The notes: generated by a model from the letters alone, not told the origin. Positions 20,891 to 33,726 are shown, numbered from the stretch's first letter. The stretch: DNA of 64,000 nt from Drosophila persimilis (GCF_003286085.1 NW_020825413.1:1-64000), one strand, 5' to 3'. Numbers and translations: made by a program.

Positions 20891-23411
20891 TTATTTAGGC
20901 ACGTCGGACTCAACCAGATTACTTCCGGCATTCAACTGGCCCTGCTGGACATCAACTGAGGATTGCTTTTGTTCGCTTGGAGCTTGGGGCTTCAAAACAC
21001 TTTTCTCCCGGGATCGTAGAAGATTATCGAGTCCGCCAAAAGGAGCCTCAATGACAACGTAAAGCAGATACGAAATGAAAATAGTGATCCCAAAGTCAGA
21101 CCAAAATTTCTGCATCTGAAAATCATCAATGAGGTTAGTTAAAAATAAGCAACCATCAACTACTAGAAACAAAACCTACTACAATTTGTCCGAGAAATAA
21201 GTATTAGTACGAACGCTTCTACTGTTGACTTCCTGTACGAAAAGGTGTCAGATGTACACGGAATAGGAGAGTCTCGAGAGAGGCTGCCACAATGGCGAGG
21301 ATAGGAAACTGTTGGCCAGACCGCCATGGCCCTGCATGCAGGCAAAGACGATCCAACACAGGGCTAAGGGCCAGCCCACTCTGGTAAGCGTGTAGTACAG
21401 AAACTCCTTGAGGGTGGACAGGGGTGGAGCACTCCATTGGGTCGCAGGGTACAGGGCAAACATCGAGGTGAAGATCATGGCCAGACTAAGAACCCATCCA
21501 GACCATACCAAAATCCGGCTTATTTGGAACTTCTTCCTACAATTCAGGTGAAGAAAATATCCAAAAGAAATGCAATCAGCCAAGGTGCCGAATGAGTATG
21601 TGTGGCAGAATACAGTTTCCTTCCGGCATCTCCTTCGGTTCCATTCCTGCAATTAAATGGGGTTGAAGAACTCCAACGACAAACAGAAGCATCGTGGACC
21701 TACTTGAAGAGCAATGAGTATTTGTTGACTATCATCGTGGCAAAGAGGCAGGACGATAGTAGGAGAACAAGAACCGAGATGCCAGCTGCTGCCTTTTTGC
21801 CCCACTTATACAGTGCAATCAGCAGAAGCGGAGAGATTATATAAAGCTGCATATCCACTGCCCAGTACCATGTGTGATCCAGGCACTGAAAACGATTATC
21901 GTACAAATGGTAATAAGAGTAGATCTATGACTTACAATATTGCTTGTAGCATAATTCTGCACGAAGAGCAGCGTCCAGAACCAGCCCTTTTCATAGGCGG
22001 CTGTACCATGGAATCCACCTTTAAAATAAGGTCCCCCAGAAACAATGGGCGTCAGCTTTATGTAAACTAGGATTGCTATTGCAAGTATCGGCACGATCCG
22101 TATAATACGATGAAGATACATAAGCGGCACATTCAGTTTTCCTTTGGATCTGTAAGAAAATTGGCAATAATTCTCGATGGATACAAAATATCTCAAACAC
22201 TTACTTATCCATTGAGCGAAGAGCAACCGTAGCCACTAGTAGGCCAGCAATAAAGAAAAAGGAATCAACCGAAAAAAATCCGTGGAGAATAAAGCTGGAA
22301 AAGGATTCCGCGACCCACTAGCAAACAAAAAAACAGAGCTGAATGGTTTTTGCACATACAAGCATGAGGCCACTAAAACCGAAATCATATTGAAGGTATT
22401 TATATTTGGAGAAACAAAACAACACAGAATAGGGACATGCAGCGGATTCCATCAAGACAACTGATCACGTTCGGATTCGATTTGCTGTCGACAATGCGGA
22501 AGATGGCACGGGAACTTGACCGTGCCGAGCACATCTTCACAGTCACAGAGATACTACCTGGTAGGCAAAATACGAGTTAAATCATTCTGTAAATCATTCC
22601 GTTCTCTCCGGTCCTCACTCTGATCCTGGCACAGAAAGTAGTCGTAGAGCGTGCATAGACCCACGATAGTACCCATCAAGCCAAGAAGTACACTGCAATC
22701 CATAGTATGAGTCACAGAAATTGATTATGATAAGGTCTAACTTACACTGTGAAAATGGTCATTCCATCCCAAGGTTTCGATTCACTTGTCTGATAGCTGG
22801 CCTCGCTAAATTTTATATTTGTGCTGCTTGAGTTCAACAAATTCTGCATTAACTGCTCCAGAAACATATCCATATGTGCCGCAGAGCAGGAAGCCGGAAA
22901 GCAAGATGCGATCTTGATCGAAATGGATACGGCGGGTACAATTAGAAAACAGTACTTTCCATGTATGCTGTGACTACTGGTGATCTCCTCGCTGATCTTG
23001 ACTCATCGAAGTTACCCAGATGGTAGACATTGCCGGACAGCACTCCTGAGGGAATGGAGCCCCAAGCATCGATCACTGCTCACAAAATTCGTCAACTTCA
23101 GTTCTCATTGACTTGAATATAATTTTCATTATTTACTTACTCTTAAGTATAATTTTCCCATAATTTTCCAGTAGTGAGCGCCTGCATGAACTGAGCCATG
23201 TCCGCGAAACACAACAGATCCTCCTGACTGGGTATTCGGGGGTGGAAAAGATCCAAGTCCGGGAGCAATTCATACGGAAGTTTTCGGCAAACTTCCCAGC
23301 GGGCGGAGACTTTTTAAACGCTGGTAATCTTGCAGGACATCTCCGTCTTTCAGTTGTGCGGCACTGACAAGTACCAGTCCGCAGACAAGTAGACTGCTTA
23401 AAACGTTCACC
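20891..23411 (-). pseudogene. NRF-6-like acyltransferase pseudogene, copy A
   Basis: Reads on the minus strand as a multi-exon gene of the nose-resistant-to-fluoxetine (NRF-6, Acyltransferase 3) family, multi-pass membrane proteins implicated in lipid transport or modification. The start at 23411 gives a good signal peptide (MVNVLSSLLVCGLVLVSAAQ). The N-terminal NRF domain follows (LCFADMAQFMQAL, DAWGSIPSGVLSGNVYHLGNFDE), then membrane exons with intron borders near 22205, 22149/21936, 21885/21704 and 21646/21181. These include HGFFSVDSFFFIAGLLV, HTWYWAVDMQLYIISPLLL and SRLSYSVYI. The last exon (21115-20891) has VIEAPFGGLD. Breaks: a frame change near 23280, another near 23000, several stops around 22450-22560, and a TGA where copy B has TGG (near 21253). 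It is most likely a decayed paralogue; sequencing error is less likely because there are several breaks. Confidence 0.75.
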
Positions 23412-23904
23412 ATGCTAATACTTTTTCGATTGAAGGCATTGCACCTTTTGACTGTGATTTTATAGGAATGTTTTGAGGGAAATCTGGAGATAACATTATC
23501 AGTGTGTCAGCTCTCGAGTCGAGTATATCAGCCAAAATGCTTAATTCAGTCAAACATCACCGATAAGGAGCAATCCGTCTAAATTCTATGTAGTCACAAG
23601 ATCATTTATCTATAATCTTTTCCCAGGTAATCGTTTTACTTATTGACTTTTGATGGATTAAATTTGGTTTTAATATGAGTGAGTAAGAAAAAAACGGAGA
23701 AAACTAAAGTTTAGCTAAACATGGATGTAGACAATTTTTTCTATAATTCTGATCATTGCTTAATGATAGCCAATGTGCAATTATTACCATTAGTGGTGGC
23801 AGATCCTTTCTTTGTTTCAATGTTTTTTCCAATTCTCATGACAAGTAGCAGCAAAATGGCGAGAGTTCGTGAAGAGATTCCGCCTCCCCGCAACAACCAA
23901 ATTT
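23412..23904. other. 5' flank of NRF-6-like copy A
   Basis: AT-rich single-copy-looking sequence. Nothing beyond a possible promoter region of the pseudogene could be identified. A 61-codon frame at 23721-23906 has no recognisable features. Confidence 0.4.
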
Positions 23905-24747
23905 AAAACGAGGGGGAACGTTGTGAGTTGCTGCGGACACCGCAACTCTACATTTATACCCGATACTTAGTCAGTATGGCTCTCCTCCGGCAGAGGCCGC
24001 TAATATTAAACGACACGACAAAGAGTGCGTGCGAGAGAGACAGAAAATCAGTCAGAGCGTGACGTCGGGCGCTGCGTAGCCACTGCAAATTGATTTCTTG
24101 CTTTTGGCTACAAAAATGATCCGATCTGATCCAGATTCAGCGATCTGATAGATATGGTCACTATCTATGATTCTGCGTTTTTAGTTTTCTCGAATGTGCA
24201 ATATTGTGAATATAACAGATTTTCGTCCTTTGTGGGTGCGGAAGGGGGTGGGGAGAAATTCTGAAATATAGGTTTTATAGTGAGATCTAACAGAAGTGCG
24301 GATACCAAATTTTGTTACTCTAGCGATAATAGTCTCTGAGATTTGTGGATTTTCGTCCTTTGCGGGGGCGGAAGGGGGTGTGCCGAAATTTGGACACGAA
24401 ACAGTCAAGGTCCGATATTACAGGAGTATGGATACCAAATTTGGTTGCTCTGGCTCTTATAGGTTCTGAGATCCTTGAACTCATATTTTGCAACTGGCAA
24501 AACCGACCATGAAACCTGTGTTTTTGAGAGAGACAGAGCGAGGAAAAATAAAATTGTATTCTTGATTCTGGCTATAATAATTATACGATCTGGTTGAGAT
24601 TTTACATTCTAGAACATATAAACATCCTCTACGATTCTGCCTTTTTTGGTTTTATCGTATCTTTAAAAACGTGGATGCCACAGATTTTCGTTCTTTGTGG
24701 GGCGGAAGTGGGCGGCGCGAAGTTTTGAAATATTTTTGCGGCGTTGT
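23905..24747 (+). mobile_element. Helitron H6, 3' truncated
   Basis: Full 5' end with hairpin, diverged body and the GGATACCAAATTTGGTT block. It is lost after GAAGTTTTGAAATATTTTTG, where G/T-rich unrelated sequence begins. It is more diverged from H4/H5 than these are from each other, so it is an older insertion. Confidence 0.8.
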
Positions 24748-24958
24748 GGGGTGGGGTGGGGAGACCTGAAAAGAAGGGAGAATCTGTTAGGAACACAACA
24801 TCGAAGTGGGCCCTGAACTATCACTTGGAGCCGTTCAGAACTGGCTCTGGGAATCATTCAGTACAAATATCGAAAGTACAGGGAACATAAAGTAAATAAA
24901 AATTCAAATACAAAACAAAGCCCATGAACGAATATTTCCTCACAGGTGCTGGAATAAG

Positions 24959-25992
24959 ATGAATCCAACTATTAATAATCCACGTTCCCCATTCACCCTT
25001 TCGCGGGGTATTTTCGGATCCATGGGATCCTTCGACTTTACCGACCAGCATCAGCAGCAGCAGCCGGAGCTGCAGGTCCCCCCCGAAGGTTCCGGCGACA
25101 AGAATGGACTCAATGCGATGCCCTTCCTAGGACTGCTTTCGCGCCCAATGGGTCCAATAGGTCGCGCACACCCCCCCACCTTCCCTCCGATGGGTGATTC
25201 AGATGGGTGAGCGGCAGCAGCTCAGACTCCCCTTCCCCCTAGGACATAACTTACCCCCGGCTCCCCTGCAGATTCAATGCTGTGCCACAGATGGCATCGA
25301 TGGGACCACCGCCCGTGTTGAGCTCCCTCTGGACAGCCGGCGCTTCTCCGGACAGCCGCGGAGACTACTACGACGGCCCGCACAAAGAGTACTCCGACGG
25401 CCGCTACGACGGCGACTACGAGGGCGACTACTCGATGCCCACCGAGGAGGACCAAGAGGAGGAGTCGTGCTCCTGTCAGGGCCAGAGCGAGTTCAGCTCG
25501 ATAGAGCGCACCGAGTCGGACTCGGAGTGGGAGGAGCTCACCGACGGCCCTTCCCCCAGGGTCTCTCCGCTGGAGTCCCTCGGCGCAGTCGTGCTCTCCA
25601 CAATGCAGCCGGAGCACAGTCAGCGCATGGTGGCCTTGTACCACCTCCTCTTGGAGACCGCTGTGGTCAAGGTCGTGCTGCTGGTGATGCAGATGCTGTG
25701 CTGCGCGGTGTTCTGGCTGGTCGAGAAGACTGTGGTCGTCAACGAAACCGTCGGCTCGATGCGCCTCCGATTGTGGAACAGCAAGTTCAAGCTGCGCACC
25801 ATCCAGCGCCAGTTGCTGTGGCGCATGGCCAATGCCCGGGGCGACGAGACGCTCGTCTTCTTTGCCGTGCTCATGACCACTCCCTGGCTGTTCTCCCTCA
25901 GCCTCCTGGGATTCATCCTGTCTTTGGCGGCGCTCCTGAAGAAGACCGTCGAGGAGCTGGTGTTCCAGATACGCCTGCACCTCGTGATCTAG
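24959..25992 (+). CDS. Two-exon gene, 322-aa protein with two predicted membrane segments, function unknown
   Basis: Exon 1 is 24959-25206 and exon 2 is 25272-25992. The 65-bp intron (GTGAGC...CCTGCAG) splices in frame to one uninterrupted 322-residue product. The N-terminal half is Pro/Gln-rich with a HQQQQ run and QVPPEGSGDKNG. Residues ~110-180 are very acidic with tyrosines (YDGPHKEYSDGRYDGDYEGDY, then EEDQEEESCSC and DSEWEEL). Two hydrophobic stretches lie near residues 217-238 (VVKVVLLVMQMLCCAVFWLV) and 283-310 (LVFFAVLMTTPWLFSLSLLG), with a basic loop between them and a short cytoplasmic-like tail. Three G/C-rich third codon positions in a row are common, unlike the AT-rich flanks, as in expressed Drosophila genes. 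No family was recognised. It lies between two Helitrons. No upstream exon could be proven, although TTCCTCACAG just before the ATG could be an acceptor for a non-coding first exon. Confidence 0.75.
25207..25271 (+). other. Intron of the two-exon gene
   Basis: 65 bp, donor G|GTGAGC and acceptor CTGCAG|A. Without splicing the frame stops at 25208. Confidence 0.75.
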
Positions 25993-26865
25993 GGGGAAGC
26001 CATCGAGCAGAAAGCAGCAAGCAGTATCCAATCACACACTGACAGAAGACAAACGTCCACACGCCCGACACTCCACTCCTCCCCTCAGAGATGTTTGCAC
26101 TTCCATTTGGGCATCTATTTTCGTTGATGCCAGAATCGTAATGCACGGAATCGTCTCTCCGTTTTTGGCCGCAATGAAAATATATGCCGAAATATTCGAG
26201 ATTCAAAGTCAAATTCAAACAAGAGTTTCCAGTCGATCAGATATATCGTTTATGCATATTACGATCCGTTCCGTTTGGACGGGAGTCCAATTGCTCATCG
26301 TTCATCCCCGTTATTGCATTTATTATTATTTTTATTTCGCTGCATATTTGTTCTGCAATTTATTCAATAATAATCGGAGGAGGAGAGCATGCAGCAGCAG
26401 CAAAACATTTCCGCTGCAGCAGCGATTGTGGCAGCCGTGGGGCCTTTGTTGCCACCAATTGCAGGCCCCCGCATACGCACTTCGGAGGCACGGAATCCAC
26501 CAGAAGCGGCAACAAATGAATCATTAAATATTCACTGTACTCTTATTGATTCAGTGATCAAAACAACACAACAAAAGCGTCATCATCCACGATCCACGAC
26601 CCATTATACCTGATCCAGAATCCGTAGAAGCATCCATTCTCAGGGCTCTTTTGGGCGCTGGTTGGGGTACGCCTCCGATTTCAATCCCTTGCCACACGGG
26701 CAACCCGAGCAAGCCCCGATATGTAAACAGGGTCAAGACTACCTGTGCGAAGGGGGCCAAGGGAGGCGTCGGCATAAGACTCGGCCCGGAAGTGGACATA
26801 CTCGTGTGCAGCCCTTTCGCCCGGCTATTGATATTCCCATTTGTGATTACAGTCTGTAGCGCCAC
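25993..26865 (+). other. 3' region of the two-exon gene and intergenic DNA
   Basis: 26000-26540 probably holds the 3' UTR and includes CAGCAG-rich stretches; no clean AATAAA was assigned. 26600-26860 is G/C-rich with short open frames on both strands but no recognisable protein. Confidence 0.35.
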
Positions 26866-27077
26866 AGCAGCTCTTATAGTCTTTGAGCACTAGGCGCTGA
26901 AGAGGACGGACAGACGGACGGACGGATGGACGGACGGACAGACAGACAGGGCTCAATCGACTCGGCTATTGATGCTGATCAAGAATATATATACTTTATG
27001 GCGTCGGAAACGATTCCTTCTGGACGTTACACACATCCACTTTTACCAAAAATCTAATATACCCCAATACTCATTTT
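26866..27077 (+). mobile_element. Helitron 3'-end fragment H7
   Basis: Matches the family from CTCTTATAGTCTTTGAGCA through the microsatellite and GGAAACGATTCCTTCTGGACG to CAATACTCATTTTG. The terminal part of the hairpin is missing. Confidence 0.8.
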
Positions 27078-27312
27078 GCAAACAGATGCAAAAAAAAACA
27101 AAACGGAGAAAATCCCTACTGCAGTCATCGACTGCGATACAACCTCTGGCGCTTACGTATAATTTCGTATAAAATATGTTCTATGTAAATAATCAACCAA
27201 TTTATTTTCGGTTTTAGTTGCCGATCGTGTTCTGACATGATAATTATAGTACGAGAACAAAGAATACAATAAGTATAGACAATGGAAGAGATTACTTGGA
27301 AGAGTATAATTT

Positions 27313-28023
27313 TTATAACCGCTACTCAAAATGAGTATTGGGGTATATTAGATTTGTGGTAAAAGTGGATGTGTGTAACGTCCAGAAGGAATCGTTTCCG
27401 ACCCCATAAAGTATATATATTCTTGATCAGCATCAATATCCGAATCTATTGAGCCCTGTCTGTCTGTCCGTCCTATATACAGCTAGTTATAGCAACGATA
27501 TTTTGGATCCAGACTTCTGTGATATGTCACTGCTACAAAAATATTTCAAAACTTTGCCCCGCCCACTTCTGCCCTCCCAAAGGGCGAAAATCTGTGGTAT
27601 CCACAAATCTCAGAGACAATTAAGTCTAGAGTAACCAAATTTTTCTCACTATAAAACCTATATTTCAGAATTTCGCCCCACCTCCTTCCGCACCCACAAA
27701 GGACGAAAATCTGTTGCATTCACAATATTGCACATTCGAGAAAACTAAAAACGCAGAATCATGGATAGTGACCATATCTATCAGATCGCTGAATCTGGAT
27801 CAGATCGGATCATTTTTGTAGCCAAAAGCAAGAAATCAATTTGCAGTGGCTACGCAGCGCCCGACGTCACGCTCTGACTGATTTTCTGTCTCTCTCGCAC
27901 GCACTCTTTGTCGTGTCGTTTAGTATTAGCGGCCTCTGCCGGAGGAGAGCCATACTGACTAAGTATCGGGAATAAATGTAGAGTTGCGGTGTCCGCAGCA
28001 ACTCACAACGTTCCCCCTCGTTT
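27313..28023 (-). mobile_element. Helitron H8, inverted, internally deleted
   Basis: Both ends are present in reverse orientation. The 3' hairpin (here CTACTCAAAATGAGTATTGG) is at the left and the 5' end with GCAACTC/GAGTTGC at the right. The internal length is shorter than H4, with one sub-block missing. Inverted relative to H6 and H7, so it could pair with them. Confidence 0.85.
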
Positions 28024-28217
28024 ATTAGTTGAATTTGTGAGTAAAGCGCTTGTCGAATAGTTATTTGTTAGATCTAATATCTCAAGTGGCTTCAAAGTCT
28101 TAACTTAATAGCAAACTTAAACATGTCTGGTCGGCGAAAAGTCATTGAATACAAGAAAACCATACTGGATCTAAATATGGGAAAGACAAAACACGACTAT
28201 TAGCATCTTACATTTAA

Positions 28218-29172
28218 CTATTCTGAAACAGTCGTTGTGGCTTCTTCCTTAGGCTTTTCAGGTTCATCCAGATTCCTTCCGACATTAAACTGATCCTGCT
28301 GGACATCTACTGACGACTGCTTTTGTTCGCTTGGAGATCGTGGCTGCCGGGTTCGTAGAAGACTATCGAGTCCGCCAAAAGGAGCCTCAATGATAACATA
28401 AAACACATACGACATCAAAATAGTGATCCCAATGACAGACCAGAAATTAAGCATCTGCAAAGCATAAAATATTATACATTTGTTATAATCCACTAGTTTC
28501 CTTCAACTATCCAAAACAAAACTTACAAAGTTGTAGTTCGAAAAATATGTATTGGTCCGTAGAATTCTGCTGTTTACTTCCAGAGTGAACATATTCCAGA
28601 TGTACACGGAATAGGAGAGTCTCGAGAGTGGCTGCCACAATGGCGAGGATAGGAAACTGTCTGCCAGACCGCCATAGCCCTGCATGCAGGCAAAGATGAT
28701 CCAACACAGCGCTAGGGGCCAGCCCACCCGGGTAAGCGTGTAGTAGAGAGACTCCTCGAGTATGGTTAGAGGAGGAGCCCTAAACTTGGATGCGGCTTAG
28801 CTGGAGCTTCCTTCCACGATTCAGGTGCAAGAAGTACCCGAAGAGAAATCCAGTCAGCCATTGACCCGCATGCGTGTGTGTGGATCCATAGACATCCAAA
28901 CCATCACCTCCTTTACTTCCATTCCTGAATTAAATGAGGCTTAATAACTTCAAATGCAAATAGAAAGATCGTGGACTTACTTCGTGAGCATTGATTCATT
29001 GTTGACCATCATCGTGACAAAGAGGCAGGTCGTGACTAGAAGCAACAGCACTACAATGCCAGCAGCCGCCTTTTTGCCCCATTTATACAGAGCAATCAGC
29101 AGAAGCAGAGAGATTATGTATAGTTGCATATCCACTGCCAAGTACCAGGCATGACCTAAGCCCTTAAAAAAG
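28218..29172 (-). pseudogene. NRF-6-like acyltransferase pseudogene, copy B (3' part)
   Basis: Minus-strand paralogue of copy A. The last exon (about 28454-28218) ends in the same acidic, Gln-rich tail (SEQKQSSVDVQQ). The preceding exon, with SYSVYIWNMFTLEVNSRILRT, keeps the TGG that is a stop in copy A and has a proper GTAAGT donor at its end. About 80 bp present in copy A are missing near 28800, which breaks the frame. The copia insertion at 29174 cuts the gene; the sequence resumes at 44096. Copies A and B form a tandem gene pair on the same strand. Confidence 0.75.
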
Positions 29173-29173
29173 G

Positions 29174-29422
29174 TGTTGGAATACGCCTATTCCCACATTC
29201 AAATAATAACATTAAATAATATTATCGATATGTTAGGTATTATTATTATAAGTTAGTCTGGTCACACTTGAAGTGTCGACCCTCTCTCTTCTTTTGTGAT
29301 CTCAAGTGTGTGGACCGGTGTTGCAGCAAAAAGTAATCAAGAAATACATAAATAATCTTTAAAGAAAAACATAACTTGGTACTGTCTTCCGTTTACTAAT
29401 TGTCATAGCTAGTCTACCAATA
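29174..29422 (+). repeat. Copia 5' LTR
   Basis: 249 bp. It differs from the reassembled 3' LTR by a handful of bases (for example GCAGCAAAAAG against GCAGAAAAAG, CTACC against CAACC), so the insertion is fairly young. Confidence 0.9.
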
Positions 29423-29440
29423 GGTTATGGGCCCAGTCCA
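29423..29440 (+). promoter_or_regulatory. Copia primer binding site (half tRNA-iMet type)
   Basis: GGTTATGGGCCCAGTCC lies directly after the LTR. This is the known copia-type site that pairs with an internal tRNA-iMet fragment. Confidence 0.8.
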
Positions 29441-29555
29441 CGCCAATTTAAATAAATTAAATTAATAACAAATAGTTGTGAAATTAGTTCCGCGTGCGTT
29501 CTTGTGTAGTTTTTTTTTATAGTGTGTGTGTGTATAATATATACATACATAGAAA

Positions 29556-32500
29556 ATGGAAAGAAATAAGCAACATATTAAGCCTTTTTGTGGCGAGAAA
29601 TATTCTATATGGAAATTTAGAATCAGAGCTTTGTTTGCTGAATTAGAGGTGCTCCAAGTAGTCGATAACATAATGCCTAACGAAGTAGATGATAATTGGA
29701 AAAAGGCAGAGCGATGTGCAAAGAGCATTTTAATTCAATATTTAGGCGACGCATTTCTAAACTTCGCGGCAGGCGACATTTCGGCACGTGATATTCTGAA
29801 GAAGCCTTGCGTCGCAATTAGCTGCACGTAAACGTTTAATAACACTCAAACTCTCAAGTGAAATGACACTTTCGAGTCATTTTGTTACTTTTGATGAAAC
29901 AGTGAGTGAGTTGTTAGGGGCGGGCGCAAAAATGGATGAGATGGACAAAGTGGCACATTTGCTGCAGACTCTACCTTCAACCTATAATGGTGTCATCACG
30001 GCAATCGAAACTTTGTCAGATGAAACTCTATCATTAGCGTTTGTAAAAAATAAATTGTTCGACTACGAGACCAAATTAAGAAATGAAAGTACTGATACAA
30101 GTAGTAAAGTCATGAAGGCAGTTGTATGAAATAATAACAATTTTAATAATCGTAAAACGTTTGGATCTAGAAACACACGGCAAAAGATATTATTTAAGGG
30201 AAAAGCTAGAAGTAATATTAAATGCCATCACTGTGGCAAAGAAGGGCACATGAAAAAAGACTGTTACCAGTTTATAAGGTTAAATCAAAACAAAGAAAAT
30301 TATAAACATAATAAACAAGCTCAGCTTGCAGCATCGGGCCACGGGTTCGCATTTATGATGCGGAAAATGAAAAAGAGTGATCAGATAAATAATGAACTCG
30401 GTTTTATACTCGATTCTGGTGCAACGGATCATTTGATCAATGATGACTCGCTGTACGCCGATTGCATCGAACTGGAGCAGCCAATTAAAATCGCTGTGGC
30501 AAAAGAAGGCGAGTTTTTATATGCCACTAAGCGTGGAATTGTGCGGCTGCACAATGGACACAATATCACACTGGAGGATGTGCTCTACTGCAAGGAGGCA
30601 GCAGGAAACCTCATGTCTGTCAAGAGTCTGCAACAGGCAGGGATGTCAATTAAGTTTGACTGTGGTGGTGTCTCCATATCAAAAAATGGAGTAAGTGTTG
30701 TTAAACATACAGGTATGTTGGATATACCTGTAGTCAAATTCCAAGCATACAGTGTAGATGCTAGGAACAAAAATAATTATCGATTATGGCATGAGAGGTT
30801 GGGGCATATAAGCAATGCAAAATTGCTTGAAATAAATAATAATAATTTATTTAATGACAGTAATCTTCTTGTTAATTTAAAAATATCAGATGAAGTTTGT
30901 GAGTCATGTTTAAATGGGAAACAGGCTAGGTTGCCATTTAAGCAATCTAAAGATAAAAGTTATATAAAACGACCCTTGTTTGTAATACATTCAGATGTAT
31001 GTGGCCCCATTAAACCAGTTACACTAGACGATAAAAATTATTTTGTGATCTTCGTAGATCAATTTACACATTATTGTGTAACCTATTTGTTAAAATATAA
31101 ATCAGATGTATTTAATGTATTTAAAGATTTTGTAGCAAAGAGCGAGGCTCATTTTAATTTCAAGATTGTCAATTTGTATATTGACAACGGTAGAGAATAC
31201 TTGTCGAATGAAATGCGTGAGTTCTGCGTTAATAAAGGAATAAGTTATCATTTGACAGTGCCACATACACCTCAGTTGAATGGTGTTTCGGAGCGAATGA
31301 TAAGAACCATTACAGAGAAAGCTCGTGCTATGGTAAATGGTGCAAAATTAGACAAAAGTTTTTGGGGTGAAGCTGTGCTAACTGCAACATATCTAATCAA
31401 CAGAATTCCAAGCAAAGCACTTGGTGATTGTAAAATGACCCCATATGAGCTGTGGCACAATAGAAAGCCCAATTTAAAATTTTTAAGAGTGTTCGGTTCA
31501 ACCGTGTATGTGCACAACAAAATTAAAAAAGGTAAATTTGATGAAAAATCATTCAAAGCTATCTTGATAGGGTATGAACAAAATGGACTCAAATTGTGGG
31601 ATGTCATTAAAGGAAAAGTTATTGTTGCAAGAGATGTTGTCGTAGACGAGACTAATATGCTTTATTCTAGAGAAGTAAAATTTGAAACAGATTTCCCGAA
31701 AGAGAGTAAGGAAAGAAGTCAACAAGAATTCCTGAATGAGAGTAAGGAATCTGATCAGCTTAATTTCCCGAATGATAGTACGGAATGTGGAATCCTGAAT
31801 GAGAGTAAGGAATGTGATCAGTTTTATCTCCCGAATGATAGTACGGAATGTGGAATCCTGAATGAGAGTAAGGAATGTGATCAGTTTTATCTCCCGAATG
31901 ATAGTACGGAATGTGGAATCCTGAATGAGTGTAAGGAATGTGATCAGTTTAATTTCCCGAATGAAAGTACGGAATGTGAAATCCTGAATGAGAGTAAGGA
32001 ATGCGAAAAGCAGAATTTTCCGAATGAAAGTAGGAAAAGAAAAACTGATTTCCTGAATGATAGTAAGGAATTATATATCCCGAATGAGAGTAAGGATTGT
32101 GAAAAAGCTGATCAGCCAGATAATTGTCGTGAAGAAAATAAGGATACTAATATAATTAGTAGAAAAAGTGAGAGGTTAAAGTCTAAGCCGAAGGTTTCTT
32201 ATAAAGAACATGATAAAAGCTTTAACAAATTTATATTAAATGCCCATATAATGTTTGATGAAGTTCCAAATTCCTTTGATGAAATAAATTTTAGGAATGA
32301 TAAATCTGATTGGGAGGAGGCAATAAATACAGAGTTAAATGCCCATGAAATTAATAACACCTGGACAATTATAAAGAAGCCAGAAAACAAAAATATTGTA
32401 GACAGTAGATGGGTATTTTCCATTAAATATAATGAACTAGGAGTCCCAATAAAATACAAAGCTAGACTGGTTGCAAGAGGATTTACTCAAAAGTACCAAG

Positions 32501-33726
32501 TAGACTATGAAGAAACATTTGCTCCCGTTGCTAGAATTGCCAGTTTTAGGTTCGTACTATCATTGGCAGTCCAATTTAATTTGAAAGTCCATCAGATGGA
32601 TGTTAAAACAGCTTTCCTCAATGGTACATTAAGTGAGGAGATATATATGCGGCCTCCTCAGGGCGTATTATGCGGTGCTGGGCATGTATGCAAACTGAAC
32701 AAAGCCATTTATGGGCTCAAACAAGCAGCTAGATGCTGGTTTCAAGTATTTGAGCAAGCATTGAAAGGATTCGATTTTGTAAACTCTCCCGTGGATCGTT
32801 GCATATATATTCTTGATAGAGGTGACATAAAGAAAAACATATATGTATTATTATATGTTGATGATGTAGTAATAGCGACAAGGGTTATGGATAGAATGAA
32901 TAATTTCAAAAATTATTTAAGCGAAAGATTTAGAATGACTGACTTAAATGAGATAAAACATTTTATCGGTATCAGAGTAGAAATGTTTGAAGACAAAATA
33001 TATTTGAGTCAAGCTGAGTGACTTAACTCAGGTGAAGACTGCAATGCTCCATGTCGTAACCTTATTGGCTGTTTAATGTACATAATGCTGGGTACACGAC
33101 CAGATTTAGCTACCGCTGTAAATATCTTGAGTAGATATAGTAGCAAGAACAATGCTGAGTTATGGCAATGTTTAAAAAGGGTTATTAGATATTTAAAGGG
33201 AACTATTGATATGAAGCTTATATTTAAAAAGAATACATCATTTGAAAATACATTAGTTGGCTATGTAGACTCCGATTGGGGTAGTAATGAGATTGATAGA
33301 AAAAGTACAACGGGTTATTTGTTTAAAATGTTCGATTCCAATTTAATTTGTTGGAATACAAAAAGACAGAATTCAGTGGCAGCTTCATCAACTGAAGCTG
33401 AATATATGGCCCTATTTGAAGCTGTAAGAGAAGCTTTATGGCTAAAGTCTCTTCTAAATAGTATTAATCTTAAACTCGACAGACCCATTAAAATTTATGA
33501 AGACAACCAAGGCTGTATTAGCATTGCAAATAATCCCTCATGTCATAAAAGAGCAAAGCATATTGATATAAAATATCATTTTTCAAGAGAACAGATAGAA
33601 ACTAATGAGATTTCTCTTGAGTATATTAATACAGACAACCAACTTGCTGACATATTCACGAAGCCACTACCTGCTGGAAGATTTGCGGAACTGCGGAACA
33701 AATTAGGACTACTACAAGAAGAATGA
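29556..33726 (+). pseudogene. Copia gag-pol polyprotein, broken
   Basis: Starts with an ATG at 29556 and follows the copia order: gag (KPFCGEKYSIWKFRIRALFAE), CCHC knuckle (CHHCGKEGHMKKDC, 30222-30265), protease (LDSGATDHL), integrase (HERLGHIS, C..C finger, HSDVCGP, IDNGREY, HTPQLNGVSERM), reverse transcriptase (MDVKTAFLNG, YVDDVV) and RNase H (EDNQGCISI, KRAKHIDIKYHF). Breaks: a deletion and frame change at about 29805-29862; an in-frame TGA at 30127; and a stop at 33019-33021 where an internal stretch of about 30 codons is missing after the RT. The region from 30130 to 33018 is fully open (about 960 codons). The element is not autonomous in its current state. Confidence 0.9.
31690..32100 (+). 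repeat. 63-bp tandem repeat in copia pol linker
   Basis: Repeats of ILNESKECDQFYLPNDSTEC type (21 codons), several nearly identical, between integrase and reverse transcriptase. Classic copia has similar NESKE repeats here. Confidence 0.8.

Noticed and set aside
25194..26042. 282-codon Arg-rich plus frame and 269-codon minus frame over the two-exon gene
   Set aside because: Shadow frames caused by GC-rich third positions; the frame kept by splicing has membrane segments and normal composition.
26551..26893. Possible small gene in G/C-rich DNA left of Helitron H7
   Set aside because: About 80-100 codons on both strands, with no motif, splice structure or repeat family recognised.
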